Below are positions 18,447-27,870 of a DNA stretch of 64,000 nucleotides, piece after piece. Location: the NCBI RefSeq assembly GCF_013409255.1, contig NZ_JACCAS010000002.1, forward strand, positions 2,718,001 to 2,782,000. Reading direction: 5' to 3'. The position numbers were made by a program, and so were the translations under genes. Under the pieces are notes generated by a model. The model was given only the letters and a program-made list of their open reading frames with translations. It was not told the origin of the DNA and ran no database searches. Source of the DNA: Paraburkholderia bryophila. Its GTDB lineage: Bacteria; Pseudomonadota; Gammaproteobacteria; Burkholderiales; Burkholderiaceae. Numbering within the stretch: position 1 is the first letter of the stretch; each line of letters opens with the position of its first letter.

Positions 18447-18821
18447 GCGGCGGCGCTCCGCGCGCACGTTCCGTCCGCCATTCTTCAGCACAACGGGAAT
18501 TCACCAGGCAATCTTGCGGACAGCATGTTCTATGCTGATTCAACAGCCTATTTTGTCATCGATACGTTATCCGAGGCGGCGCTGGCGGCGCTTGCTGCGT
18601 CGCTCTAGCCGACAGACGAAAGATACGCAAAGCGCGTTCGGAACGGCATCGCAAAGTCATTTCATTCCATGTCACGTCGAACAGGCGTCGCGGCGGTCAT
18701 GACATAACTCGACATGATTCTGAAATTGCATTCGCTCGGCGCTTGCCCAAGAATTCGGCCTGTCATTGAACGGATCGCGGCACCAGCAGGCGACGCTCGA
18801 TGACCCATCAAGGAGTCGGTC
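18447..18821. other. Intergenic region without a recognised gene
   Basis: Gap between the permease and the small secreted protein. A 27-codon frame at 18525 is the only short ORF with a weak Shine-Dalgarno sequence, and I do not accept it. No repeat or terminator was seen. Confidence 0.4.
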
Positions 18822-19115
18822 ATGAAGAAGTTGTTCGCCATCGTGTTGCTGTGCTGCGCATCCACCGCTACGTTCGCTCAATCCGCCGCGCCGCAGGCCG
18901 GTAATCCTCAGCGTATGCAGCGTATGGAGCAGCAGTTGCAGACGCGTTTCTCGAATGCCAACACCACGCACGACGGCAAGCTCACCAAAGACCAGGCCGC
19001 GGCCGGCATGCCGATGGTGGCCAAGCACTTCGACGAGATCGACGCGCAGAAAGCGGGCTACATCACGTTGCCGCAGATCGAGGCATTCATGCAGCAACGC
19101 GGGGCAGCGCACTGA
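18822..19115 (+). CDS. Small secreted protein with degenerate EF-hand-like repeats
   Basis: Exported protein of 97 aa. A signal peptide (MKKLFAIVLLCCASTATFA) precedes a Gln/Met-rich helix. Two EF-hand-like segments follow, NTTHDGKLTKDQ and DAQKAGYITLPQ. Both lack several acidic ligands of a true calcium loop, so calcium binding is doubtful. AAGGAG lies upstream of the ATG. The RND operon follows after 95 nt. Confidence 0.75.
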   Translation: MKKLFAIVLLCCASTATFAQSAAPQAGNPQRMQRMEQQLQTRFSNANTTHDGKLTKDQAAAGMPMVAKHFDEIDAQKAGYITLPQIEAFMQQRGAAH

Positions 19116-19210
19116 GCCGCGCGGGTATCGGCGGGATCGTAGGGCCGTGGCGCGGCGCACGAGCCGCTCCGCCGAACCCTCAGCCGTCATTTGATCAACA
19201 GCCATGCTCG

Positions 19211-20782
19211 ATGAAATCCGCCACGTCCCGCCGTTTGCGCTTTGCCTGCGCGTCGATGATCGTCTCGATGAGCGTGGCATTGAGCGCCTGCAAGAGCGTC
19301 GGCCCCGATTTCAAACAGCCGGACGTGACGCTCGAAAACCGCTGGCTCGAAACCTTGCCGGATCAAGGGCAGGCCACGCCCGCCGCGCAGGCCGCCTGGT
19401 GGACCGCGTTCAACGACCCGGTGCTGAGCGCGCTCGAAGAGCGTGCTTTCCAGCGCAACCTGTCGCTGCAGGTGGCCGGTCTGCATATCTTCAAGGCGCG
19501 CGCGCAACTCGCGACCAGCGCGGAAAATCTGCTGCCGCAGTCGGGCAGCGTGTCGGCGGGTGCGGACCATATCAACACCAGCGGCGTCGGCCCGTTGCCG
19601 CCCACGCATTTGTGGGCTGAACATTTACGCGTGAACGCCGGCTGGGAAATCGATTTCTGGGGCAAGTATCGCCGGCAGATCGAATCGGACCGCGCGCAAT
19701 TGCGGGTGTCGGAAGCTGCCTATGACAACGCGCTGGTATCGCTGTTCGGCGACCTCGCGAATGCCTATATCGACCTGCGCACGCTCGATCAGCGCATTGC
19801 GGTGGCGCAGCAGAATCTCAAGTCGGTGCAGCAGAGCCTCACGCTGACACAGGCGCGCTACCGGCACGGCGCGGCGACGCAGCTCGACGTCGAACAGGCC
19901 GCCACGCTGGTGGCCGAAACCGAAGCGCAGATTCCGCCACTCATCAAGGCGCGCGCGCAGGACCGCGACACGCTGGCCGTGCTGCTTGCCGATCCGCCCG
20001 ACGCCGTCGAGGCGCAGCTCAAAGGCGGCACGGCGATACCCGTGCCACCCACGCAGATCGATGTCGGCATTCCCGCCGATCTGCTGCGGCGCCGTCCCGA
20101 CGTGCGCCAGGCCGCGCTCAACGCGGCGGCGCAATCTGCGCTGATCGGCGCCGCGAAGGCGAAGCTGTATCCGTCGCTGTCGCTGACGGGGCTGTTCGGG
20201 TTGTCGTCGGGCGACCAGCACGGCATTGGTTTGACGCAGTGGGGCAGCAAGACGATCGGGCTGTTTTCCGCAGGTATTACGCTGCCTATCCTTGATCGCG
20301 GCCAGTTGAAAAACGCGGTGCGAGTTCAGGACGCGTCGTTTCAGGAGGCGGTGCTCGACTATCAGAACACCGTGCTGCAAGCGCAGAAAGAAGTGGAAGA
20401 CGCGATCGCCGCGTTGCGCACGTCGCTGGATGCGCTTGCGGCGTCCGCGCGCGCATCCGATGCATCGCAGCGCGCGCTGCGGCTCGCGAACGCGCAGTAT
20501 CGCGCGGGCTCGGTGACCTACGATCCGGTGCTGGACGCGTCGCGTTCGGCGTTGCGCGACGGCGATGCGCTCGCGCAAAACCAGGGGCTGGCGGCGCTCG
20601 CGGCGGTGTCGCTGTATCGGGCGCTCGGCGGCGGATGGGAGGTTGCGCAAGGACAGCAGGTGGTCAGCGAAAAGATTGCCACGCAGATGGCGCAGCGCAC
20701 GGATTGGGGGCGTTTGTTGAATCCGCCCGCCGGTTCGGCTTTGGCGCGTGCGAGCGTGGCGCAGCCTGAGAACGGGAAATAA
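19211..20782 (+). CDS. RND efflux outer-membrane lipoprotein (OprM/NodT family)
   Basis: Outer-membrane channel of 523 aa for a tripartite drug efflux pump. A lipobox (ALSAC) follows the signal sequence, then SVGPDFKQPDV, the usual NodT-family mature start. The body carries two repeated long helical hairpins, with PADLLRRRPDVRQAALNAAAQSALIGAAKAKLYPSLSLTG as the family signature. It is the first gene of a five-gene operon with adaptor, pump and two-component regulators. Confidence 0.93.
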   Translation: MKSATSRRLRFACASMIVSMSVALSACKSVGPDFKQPDVTLENRWLETLPDQGQATPAAQAAWWTAFNDPVLSALEERAFQRNLSLQVAGLHIFKARAQLATSAENLLPQSGSVSAGADHINTSGVGPLPPTHLWAEHLRVNAGWEIDFWGKYRRQIESDRAQLRVSEAAYDNALVSLFGDLANAYIDLRTLDQRIAVAQQNLKSVQQSLTLTQARYRHGAATQLDVEQAATLVAETEAQIPPLIKARAQDRDTLAVLLADPPDAVEAQLKGGTAIPVPPTQIDVGIPADLLRRRPDVRQAALNAAAQSALIGAAKAKLYPSLSLTGLFGLSSGDQHGIGLTQWGSKTIGLFSAGITLPILDRGQLKNAVRVQDASFQEAVLDYQNTVLQAQKEVEDAIAALRTSLDALAASARASDASQRALRLANAQYRAGSVTYDPVLDASRSALRDGDALAQNQGLAALAAVSLYRALGGGWEVAQGQQVVSEKIATQMAQRTDWGRLLNPPAGSALARASVAQPENGK

Positions 20783-20786
20783 AAAC

Positions 20787-21953
20787 ATGGCGAATCGATG
20801 CGTGAACAACGAGCGGGGCGGGGCTGAGGGCTGTGTAAAAAGCCGGACCCAACCCGCAATCGCGTTTGGTATTACTGCGCCAGCAGTCATCACCCCGGTC
20901 GTGCTCGCCGCGCTGATCCTCACGCTGACAGCGTGCCACGACAACGCCACCCAGGCCGCACAGAACGCACCGCTACCGCAAGTCAGCGTAAGCCGGCCCG
21001 TGCCTCGCGAAGTGCGCGAACAGCTCGACCTGAGCGGTACCGTCGCGCCTTCCGCCACGGTCACGCTGGTGGCGCGCGTGCAGGGCGTGCTGCAGCAGAT
21101 CGGTTTCGCCGACGGCGCGTACGTGAAGCAAGGCCAGTTGCTGTTCCGCATCGAGCCGGATTCGTATCGCGCGCAACTCACTTACGACCAGGCCGCGCTC
21201 GTCAACGCCGATCAGGAACTGACGCGCCAGAAGCAGCTCACGTCCGACAACGCGACCTCCGAATCATCGTTGCAGAAAGCGCAGACCACGCGCGACCAGG
21301 CGCTCGCCAAACGCGACATGTCGCGCATCAATCTCGGTTACACAGAAATCCGCGCGCCGTTCGCGGGTCGCATCGGTGCGCGTTCATTCGACGTCGGTAA
21401 TCTGGTCGGCGCATCCGACTCCACCAAACTCGCCACGTTGGACCGCATTCAACCGGTGTACGTGAATTTCACGCTGAACGAGCGTGACGCGAACCGTATC
21501 GGGCTGTTCACGAAACCGCCACGCACCGTGCGCGTGAACGTGCTCGGCGCGCCGGCCGCTCAGGGTGAAGACGCCGCGCTCGAATTCGTCGATACCCGCG
21601 TGGACTCGGGCAGCGGTGCGCTCAAACTGCGTGCCGATATCGCCAATCAGGACGCGCATCTGATTCCGGGCATGTCGGTCGAGGTGCATATCCCCGCCGG
21701 CGCGCCGCAGAACGTCGTGCTGATTCCCGACACCGCCTTGCTGCGCGAGCAGGCCGGCGCCTTTGTGCTGATCGTGAACGGCGCGGGCGTGATCGAGAAA
21801 CGCGCGGTGCAAACCGGCGGCCTGTACGGCACGTTGCGTGCCGTCACCGTGGGCCTGAACGCAAACGATCAGGTGGTGACCGGCGGCGCGCTAGCCGTCG
21901 CGCCCGGCGCCAAGGTGCAGGTGGTCGCGGCCGCGACGCAGGGTCAGTCATGA
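20787..21953 (+). CDS. RND efflux periplasmic adaptor (membrane fusion protein)
   Basis: Periplasmic adaptor lipoprotein of 388 aa. The lipobox is LTAC after a hydrophobic stretch near residues 28-48. The barrel-sandwich parts (GTVAPSATVTLVARVQG, VKQGQLLFRIEPDSYRAQL) and the helical hairpin are those of AcrA/MexA proteins. The ATG at 20787 is 4 nt after the upstream stop. The stop overlaps the pump start (ATGA). Confidence 0.92.
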   Translation: MANRCVNNERGGAEGCVKSRTQPAIAFGITAPAVITPVVLAALILTLTACHDNATQAAQNAPLPQVSVSRPVPREVREQLDLSGTVAPSATVTLVARVQGVLQQIGFADGAYVKQGQLLFRIEPDSYRAQLTYDQAALVNADQELTRQKQLTSDNATSESSLQKAQTTRDQALAKRDMSRINLGYTEIRAPFAGRIGARSFDVGNLVGASDSTKLATLDRIQPVYVNFTLNERDANRIGLFTKPPRTVRVNVLGAPAAQGEDAALEFVDTRVDSGSGALKLRADIANQDAHLIPGMSVEVHIPAGAPQNVVLIPDTALLREQAGAFVLIVNGAGVIEKRAVQTGGLYGTLRAVTVGLNANDQVVTGGALAVAPGAKVQVVAAATQGQS

Positions 21954-24900
21954 TTCGCTTCTTCGTCGAGCGGCCGGTCTTTGCCAATGTGATCGCGCTG
22001 ATCGTGATGCTGCTGGGCGGCGTGGCGCTGATCAATCTGCCGATCGCGCAGTATCCGCCGATCACACCGCCGACCGTGCAGGTGGTCGCGCGTTTTCCCG
22101 GCGCGAGCGCGGCGACGGTGATCGATCGCGTGGCGCTGCCGATCGAAACGCAGGTCAACGGCGTGGAAAACGCGCTGTACATGCAGTCGACCAGCACCAA
22201 CGACGGCACCTACACGCTGACGGTGACCTTCGCCGTCGGCACCGATGTCGACAAGGCGCAGGTGCTGGTGCAGAACCGCGTTTCAGCCGCCACCGCGCAA
22301 TTGCCGCAGGCGGTGCAGCAGCAGGGCGTCACGGTGCGCAAGCGTTCCACCGCGATTTTGCAGTTGTACACGCTGCAATCGCCCGATCCGAAATACGATT
22401 CGCTGTTTCTCAGCAACTACGCGGTGATTTCGTTGCGCGACACGCTCGCGCGTTTGCCGGGTGTCGGCGACGTCACGGTGTTTGGCACCGGTCAATACAG
22501 CATGCGCGTGTGGCTCGATCCACAGAAACTCAGCGAGCGCGGTTTGACCGCCGCCGACGTGATGCAGGCGATCCAGAGCCAGAGCAAGGACGTGAGCGCG
22601 GGCCAGCTCGGCTCCGAACCGAATGCGGGCGGCTCCGCGTTTCAACTGACGCTGACGATGCAAGGCGCGCTCACCGACCCGCACGAATTCGACGACATCA
22701 TCGTCAAAGCCGATCCGAACGACGGCGGCCATTTCGTGCGCATTCGCGACGTCGGGCACACCGAACTCGGGTCATCCAGTTACGGACAGTTCTTCAATCT
22801 CGACGGCAAACCCGCGGCCGGTATCGCGATCTATCAGTTGCCCGAGGCGAATGCATTGGAGGTCGGCAACGCCGTGAAGGCCACGATGACGCGCCTCGCG
22901 AAAGACATGCCGAAGGGCGTCAGCTACCAATTGCCGTTCGACACGACGACCTTCGTGCGGCAATCGGTGCTCGACGTCTACAAGACGCTGTTCGAAGCGG
23001 CCTTGCTGGTGCTGGCGGTGATCCTGCTGTTTCTGCAGAACTGGCGCGCAATGCTGGTGCCCGCCACGACGATTCCGGTGACGATCATCGGCACGTTCGG
23101 CGCGATCTATCTGCTGGGCTTTTCGATCAACCTGCTGACGCTATTCGCGATCGTGCTGGCCATCGGGATCGTGGTGGACGACGCGATCGTCGTGGTCGAA
23201 GGGATCACGCAACACATCGAGCTAGGCAAGACGCCCAAGCAGGCGGCCATCGACGCGATGCACGAATTGCTGGGGCCGATTGTCGGCATCACGCTGGTGC
23301 TGATCTCGGTGTTTCTGCCGTCGGCGTTTCTCGGCGGCGTGACGGGACAGATGTATCGGCAATTCGCGCTGGTGGTGGTCGCCACCACGGTGATCAGCGC
23401 GATCAATGCGGTGACGCTCAAGCCGGTGCAAAGCGCAAGGTGGTTGCGGCCAGCGCGGCCCGGCAAACCGAACGTGGTGTATCGCCTGTTCGACAGAGGC
23501 TACGCGCGCGTGGAAAGCGGCTACGTGCGGGTGGTCGCGTGGTTCGTGGCGCGTTGCCGTCTTGCGCTCGTGATCGCGCTGGCGCTCGGCGCGGCGTCCG
23601 CGTTTCTGCTCACGCGTATTCCCACGAGCTTCATTCCGCTCGAAGACCAGGGCTATATGCTGATCGCCGCGCAACTCGCGGACGCCGCGTCGCTCGGGCG
23701 CACTCGCGGGGCGAGCACGCAGATCGAAAAACTGATCGGCGCGATTCCCGGCGTGAGCCATGTGGTGTCGATCGGCGGCATCTCGCCGCTCGACAATAAC
23801 GCCTCGCTGCCGAACTCCGCGCTGATCTACGTGACGCTCGACGACTGGAGCCAACGCGGCAAAGGCGAAGACCTGCGCTCGCTGTATCTGCGCATGAACC
23901 GCGAACTCGCGAAACTGCCCGACGTGCGCTCCGTGGTGATCGTGCCGCCGCCGATCCAGGGCCTCGGCAATAGCGGCGGTGTGCAGATGCAGGTGATGCT
24001 GACCGACGGCTCGCAAAACTACCAGCGGCTGCAGGACGCCACCGACGCGCTGATCGCCGGCGTCTCGAAGCGCCCCGAATTGCAGCGCGTGTTCAGCCCG
24101 TTTCGCGCGTCGGTGCCGACCGTCGAACTCACGCTGGATCGCGCCAAGGCCGAATCGTTGCAAGTGCCGGTCGGCAATGTGTTCGATCTGCTGGAGGATT
24201 ATGTCGGTTCCAGCTACGTGAACCAGTTCACGACGTTCAACCATACGTTCCCCGTGTTCGTGCAGGCCGACGGCGCATTCCGTCGCGACACCGACGACAT
24301 TCGCCGTTTGCAGATTCGCAGCAATAGCGGCCACATGGTCGAACTGGGCACGTTCATCGACGCGCACACGAGCGTCGGCCCGGCTGTCGCGACGCTCTAC
24401 AACCTCGCGCCGGCTGCGGCCATCAACGGCAATCCGGCGAACGGCTACAGCACCGGCGACGCGATCGCGGCGTTCGAACAGGAAGCCGCGCGGATTCTGC
24501 CGGCCGGCGTCGGCTATGAGTGGACCGCCATGTCGTATCAGGAGAAGCTGGTTGGCAACTCGGCCTACTGGGTGTTCGCCGTGGGCGTGTTGCTGGTGTT
24601 CTGCGTGCTGGCCGCGCAGTACGAAAGCTGGCTGCTGCCGGTGGCGGTGGTGCTGGCCGTGCCGTTGGCATTGCTCGGCACGGCGGGCACGCTGGCGTTG
24701 CTCGGCGCCGCCAACAATCTGTACACGCAGATCGGCCTCGTGCTGTTGATTGCGTTGTCGGCGAAGAACGCGATTCTGATCGTCGAGTTCGCGCGGCATT
24801 TGCGCGCGCAGGGCGTCGGCATCGCGGAGGCCGCGGTGGAGGCGGCGCGTTTGCGGTTCCGGCCGATCATGATGACCTCGTTCGCCTTCATTCTCGGCGT

Positions 24901-25081
24901 GGTGCCGCTCGTGATCGCCACCGGCGCGAGTGCGAGCGCGCGCCGTTCGCTCGGGATTGCGGTATTTTCGGGGATGCTCGCGTCCACCTGTATCGCCGTG
25001 CTGTTCATCCCGTCGTTCTACGTGCTGTTGCAGCGCCTGGCAGAACGGCACGCGGCGCGCCAGACGCCGCCCGACGCTTAA
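21950..25081 (+). CDS. RND multidrug efflux pump, HAE1 family
   Basis: Inner-membrane proton-driven pump of 1043 aa, the standard length for AcrB-like transporters. It starts MIRFFVERPVFANVIALIVML, with twelve predicted transmembrane helices and two large periplasmic loops. TM4 carries the adjacent acidic pair in IGIVVDDAIVVVEGI, and the second half has LLIALSAKNAILIVEFA. It overlaps the adaptor gene by 4 nt and is followed after 16 nt by the response regulator. Confidence 0.94.
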   Translation: MIRFFVERPVFANVIALIVMLLGGVALINLPIAQYPPITPPTVQVVARFPGASAATVIDRVALPIETQVNGVENALYMQSTSTNDGTYTLTVTFAVGTDVDKAQVLVQNRVSAATAQLPQAVQQQGVTVRKRSTAILQLYTLQSPDPKYDSLFLSNYAVISLRDTLARLPGVGDVTVFGTGQYSMRVWLDPQKLSERGLTAADVMQAIQSQSKDVSAGQLGSEPNAGGSAFQLTLTMQGALTDPHEFDDIIVKADPNDGGHFVRIRDVGHTELGSSSYGQFFNLDGKPAAGIAIYQLPEANALEVGNAVKATMTRLAKDMPKGVSYQLPFDTTTFVRQSVLDVYKTLFEAALLVLAVILLFLQNWRAMLVPATTIPVTIIGTFGAIYLLGFSINLLTLFAIVLAIGIVVDDAIVVVEGITQHIELGKTPKQAAIDAMHELLGPIVGITLVLISVFLPSAFLGGVTGQMYRQFALVVVATTVISAINAVTLKPVQSARWLRPARPGKPNVVYRLFDRGYARVESGYVRVVAWFVARCRLALVIALALGAASAFLLTRIPTSFIPLEDQGYMLIAAQLADAASLGRTRGASTQIEKLIGAIPGVSHVVSIGGISPLDNNASLPNSALIYVTLDDWSQRGKGEDLRSLYLRMNRELAKLPDVRSVVIVPPPIQGLGNSGGVQMQVMLTDGSQNYQRLQDATDALIAGVSKRPELQRVFSPFRASVPTVELTLDRAKAESLQVPVGNVFDLLEDYVGSSYVNQFTTFNHTFPVFVQADGAFRRDTDDIRRLQIRSNSGHMVELGTFIDAHTSVGPAVATLYNLAPAAAINGNPANGYSTGDAIAAFEQEAARILPAGVGYEWTAMSYQEKLVGNSAYWVFAVGVLLVFCVLAAQYESWLLPVAVVLAVPLALLGTAGTLALLGAANNLYTQIGLVLLIALSAKNAILIVEFARHLRAQGVGIAEAAVEAARLRFRPIMMTSFAFILGVVPLVIATGASASARRSLGIAVFSGMLASTCIAVLFIPSFYVLLQRLAERHAARQTPPDA

Positions 25082-25097
25082 ATCGAGGAGCTTTCGC

Positions 25098-25811
25098 ATG
25101 GAACGCCCCGCCAAAATCATCGTGCTCGACGACGAAGTCGAATTGCGCAACATGCTGCAGCGCTTTCTGCGCGGCCACGGTTTCGACGTGCGCGTCGCGG
25201 AAGACAGCAAGCGGCTCGATCGTTATCTGGAACGCGAACCGTTCGACCTGCTCGTGCTCGATCTGATGATCGGCGAAGAAGACGGCCTCGAAATCTGCGC
25301 GCGTCTGCGTGAGCAGGGGCAGACCTTGCCGATCCTGATGCTGACCGCGAAGGGCGATCCGCTCGACCGCGTGGTCGGCCTCGAAACCGGCGCCGACGAC
25401 TACCTCGCCAAACCGTTCCTGCCGCGCGAACTGGTGGCGCGTATCAATGCGCTGCTGCGGCGCCAGAAGATGGCGTCCGGCGAAGTCACGGTGACCTCGC
25501 AATCCGTGCGCTTCGGCGATTTCACGCTCGACGTCGGCAAGCAGCAACTGTCGCGCGCGGGTGCGCTGCTGGAGATTCATTCGGCGCAGATGCTGTTGCT
25601 GGTCGCGCTGGCGTCGTCGCCGAACCGGCCGGTGAGCCGTGACAATCTGCTGGCGCGCGCACGCGGCCGCGAGCACGACGCGCTCGATCGCAGCATCGAC
25701 GTGCAGGTGCTGCGGCTGCGGCAGATCGTCGAGGACGATCCTTCCAAACCGCGCTTCATCAAGACGGTGTGGGGCATCGGCTACATGCTGGCCGCGGACG
25801 TCGACTCATGA
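25098..25811 (+). CDS. OmpR-family response regulator of the efflux operon
   Basis: DNA-binding regulator of 237 aa. Acidic pocket D11-D12, phospho-acceptor D55 (LLVLDLMIGEEDG) and the LAKPF lysine mark the receiver domain. A winged-helix domain ends with FIKTVWGIGYML. GAGGAG lies upstream of the ATG at 25098. It is cotranscribed with the pump and overlaps the kinase start by 4 nt, so the operon is probably self-regulated in response to the kinase's signal. Confidence 0.93.
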   Translation: MERPAKIIVLDDEVELRNMLQRFLRGHGFDVRVAEDSKRLDRYLEREPFDLLVLDLMIGEEDGLEICARLREQGQTLPILMLTAKGDPLDRVVGLETGADDYLAKPFLPRELVARINALLRRQKMASGEVTVTSQSVRFGDFTLDVGKQQLSRAGALLEIHSAQMLLLVALASSPNRPVSRDNLLARARGREHDALDRSIDVQVLRLRQIVEDDPSKPRFIKTVWGIGYMLAADVDS

Positions 25812-27304
25812 CGCGCGCGGAGCGGGGCGGGACGCAAAAACAGGCCGTGCAACGCGGCGCGCAAAGCGACGTGCAAGGAGGGGGGCAAGCCGCGCCAGGC
25901 GGCGCCAAGGGAAGGGGCCGCGCTGCGCCAGGCGGCGTACTACGAGCGCTGCTTCCCAGAACACTGCTCGCGCGCAACATCGTCTTACTGATCGTGCTGG
26001 TGATGCTGAGCCAAGCCTGCGCGCTCGGCGTGTTGCTGCATTACGTCCAGCGGCCGCGTGTCGAACGCGCGGCCGCCGTTTTCGCGACCTACGTGACGAC
26101 GCTCGACAACCTGCTCGCCGCCACGCCGCCCAACGCGCGCGTCACGCTGACCGCGCGGCTCGACGCTCGCGCGCAACTGCCCGATGACGTCACCGAGGCG
26201 CAGCCGACCGATCTGTTGCGCGCCTATCGCATCTATCAGCGCAACGTGTTTCTCGACAGCTTGCGCGCGCATCTACCCGCCGACATGCCGGCGCGCTGGC
26301 AGTCGGTCGGCGGTCAGCGCCTGTGGATTCGCATGCATGCGCCGGCCGATGCGCCGCAAGCGCCGTACTGGATCGCGCTGCCGATTCCCGAAGACGCGCA
26401 GGGCAACGGACTCGACGCGGCGATCCTGCTGTCGCTCGGCCTGGGCGCGCTGGCGGCGTTGACGGGCTACCTGATCCAGCGCCACCTCAACCAGCCGCTC
26501 CAGCGACTGACGCGGGCGGCGCGCCGCGTGAGCGCCGGCGAGACGCCCGCGCCGCTGCCCACCGACGGCCCGACCGAAATCGCCACGGTGAGCCATGCTT
26601 TCAATCAGATGACGCAGGCGTTGCAGCAGGCCGAGGCAACCCGCGCGCTGATGCTAGCCGGCATCTCGCACGACATCCGCACGCCGCTCACCAAACTGCG
26701 CCTCTCGATGGCCATGGCGATGCCGCACGGCAGCGACAGCAGTTTCGTGGTCGCCGCCGAGTCGTACCTCGACCAGATCGAAACGATCCTGCAGCAGTTC
26801 ATGGATTACGCGGGCAGCGGCGAACGCGAGGCCGCGGAACCCGGCGATCTGAATGCGTTGATCGAACGCCTCGCGGGCGATTTCGCCGGGCTGGGACATG
26901 AGTTTGAGCTGTCGCTGGCGGTGTTGCCGGCAATCGCATACCGGCCGATAAGCATGATGCGGCTACTGATGAACCTGATGCAGAACGCGATCGTGTACGG
27001 CGGAACGGGGCTCGCGGTGCGGAGCTGGACGACGCCGGAGGCGGTGTATGTCGCGGTCGGCGATCGCGGCAAAGGCTTGTCGGCGCAGGAGCTGGAGCAA
27101 TTGAAGGCGCCGTTTCAGCGCGGCAGCAATGCGCGCGCGCATAGTGGCGGCACGGGGCTGGGACTGGCAATCGTCGAGCGGATCGCGCGGCTGCACCATG
27201 GCAGCCTGCAGTTTCATGCGCGCGAGGGCGGTGGGCTGGAGGTGTGGGTGGTGCTGCCCGTTGTGTTGCCCGCCGGGTTGACCGTCGCGCCGCCGCTCGC
27301 GTAG
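25808..27304 (+). CDS. EnvZ-type sensor histidine kinase of the efflux operon
   Basis: Membrane kinase of 498 aa. Two transmembrane segments (NIVLLIVLVMLSQACALGVLL and ILLSLGLGALAALTGYLI) flank a periplasmic sensor region. Then come HAMP, the phospho-His H288 in ISHDIRTPLTKLR, and an ATPase domain (GGTGLGLAIVERI). The ATG overlaps the regulator stop. The first 40 cytoplasmic residues are unusually rich in Gln, Gly and Ala. Confidence 0.92.
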   Translation: MTRAERGGTQKQAVQRGAQSDVQGGGQAAPGGAKGRGRAAPGGVLRALLPRTLLARNIVLLIVLVMLSQACALGVLLHYVQRPRVERAAAVFATYVTTLDNLLAATPPNARVTLTARLDARAQLPDDVTEAQPTDLLRAYRIYQRNVFLDSLRAHLPADMPARWQSVGGQRLWIRMHAPADAPQAPYWIALPIPEDAQGNGLDAAILLSLGLGALAALTGYLIQRHLNQPLQRLTRAARRVSAGETPAPLPTDGPTEIATVSHAFNQMTQALQQAEATRALMLAGISHDIRTPLTKLRLSMAMAMPHGSDSSFVVAAESYLDQIETILQQFMDYAGSGEREAAEPGDLNALIERLAGDFAGLGHEFELSLAVLPAIAYRPISMMRLLMNLMQNAIVYGGTGLAVRSWTTPEAVYVAVGDRGKGLSAQELEQLKAPFQRGSNARAHSGGTGLGLAIVERIARLHHGSLQFHAREGGGLEVWVVLPVVLPAGLTVAPPLA

Positions 27305-27314
27305 TGGATTGTGC

Positions 27315-27581
27315 TTACACCCGATCCAGCCAGGCATCCAGCCCGACCCGGAACGCCACGCCCGCGATAACCGGCACGGTCAGCATCAGGATGATGCCGA
27401 AGTTCGGAATCTCGTCGCCATACGTAATGGGACCGTAAAGAACGACACCCGCGACGATCGCGAACACCACGACGCCGACGGCGACCATCAGAAGATTGCG
27501 CGCCGGCACCGGCAGCGCCTTGCGTTTCGCCTTGCCCGGCGTGGCGTGGGCGGTGGGGGCTTCGTCGTGTTGGGCAGGCAT
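27315..27581 (-). CDS. Small inner-membrane protein, hypothetical
   Basis: An 88-aa protein with a hydrophilic, basic N-terminus and two hydrophobic helices, LLMVAVGVVVFAIVAGVVLYG and FGIILMLTVPVIAGVAFRVG. I chose the ATG at 27581, with GAGA upstream, because a longer frame to 27953 has no family-like sequence before this point. Convergent with the kinase gene. No function is recognised. Confidence 0.7.
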   Translation of the reverse strand: MPAQHDEAPTAHATPGKAKRKALPVPARNLLMVAVGVVVFAIVAGVVLYGPITYGDEIPNFGIILMLTVPVIAGVAFRVGLDAWLDRV

Positions 27582-27870
27582 GATGATTCTCGTGGCTGGA
27601 AAAGGCGACGTGAGGAGCGGCGGCGAACCGGACTCCGCTAAGAGTGCGACCGGCATCATACCCGGGCGCGTGTGTGCCGCGCATGTCACGCCGAAACGTC
27701 GGGCGTGGGGATGCGGCAACACCTCTAACATCAATATAAGCCGCATTGGCGCAAGGAGGATAAAAAGCGCAATACCGGCGGTTACGGCAGATAACCCGGC
27801 GGGCGCCGGAGCGGCGCTGCAACAGCGATAGCGCGCGCTTGTGGCATGGCGCCGCCCGCGTCGGGCGGAC

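Noticed and set aside
18525..18608. Short 27-aa ORF after the ArsB-like permease
   Set aside because: Only a weak Shine-Dalgarno sequence and no context or family support.
23222..25210. Long open frame antisense to the RND pump gene
   Set aside because: A shadow of GC-rich codon bias; its translation is Arg/His-rich with no domain, and the pump on the other strand is certain.
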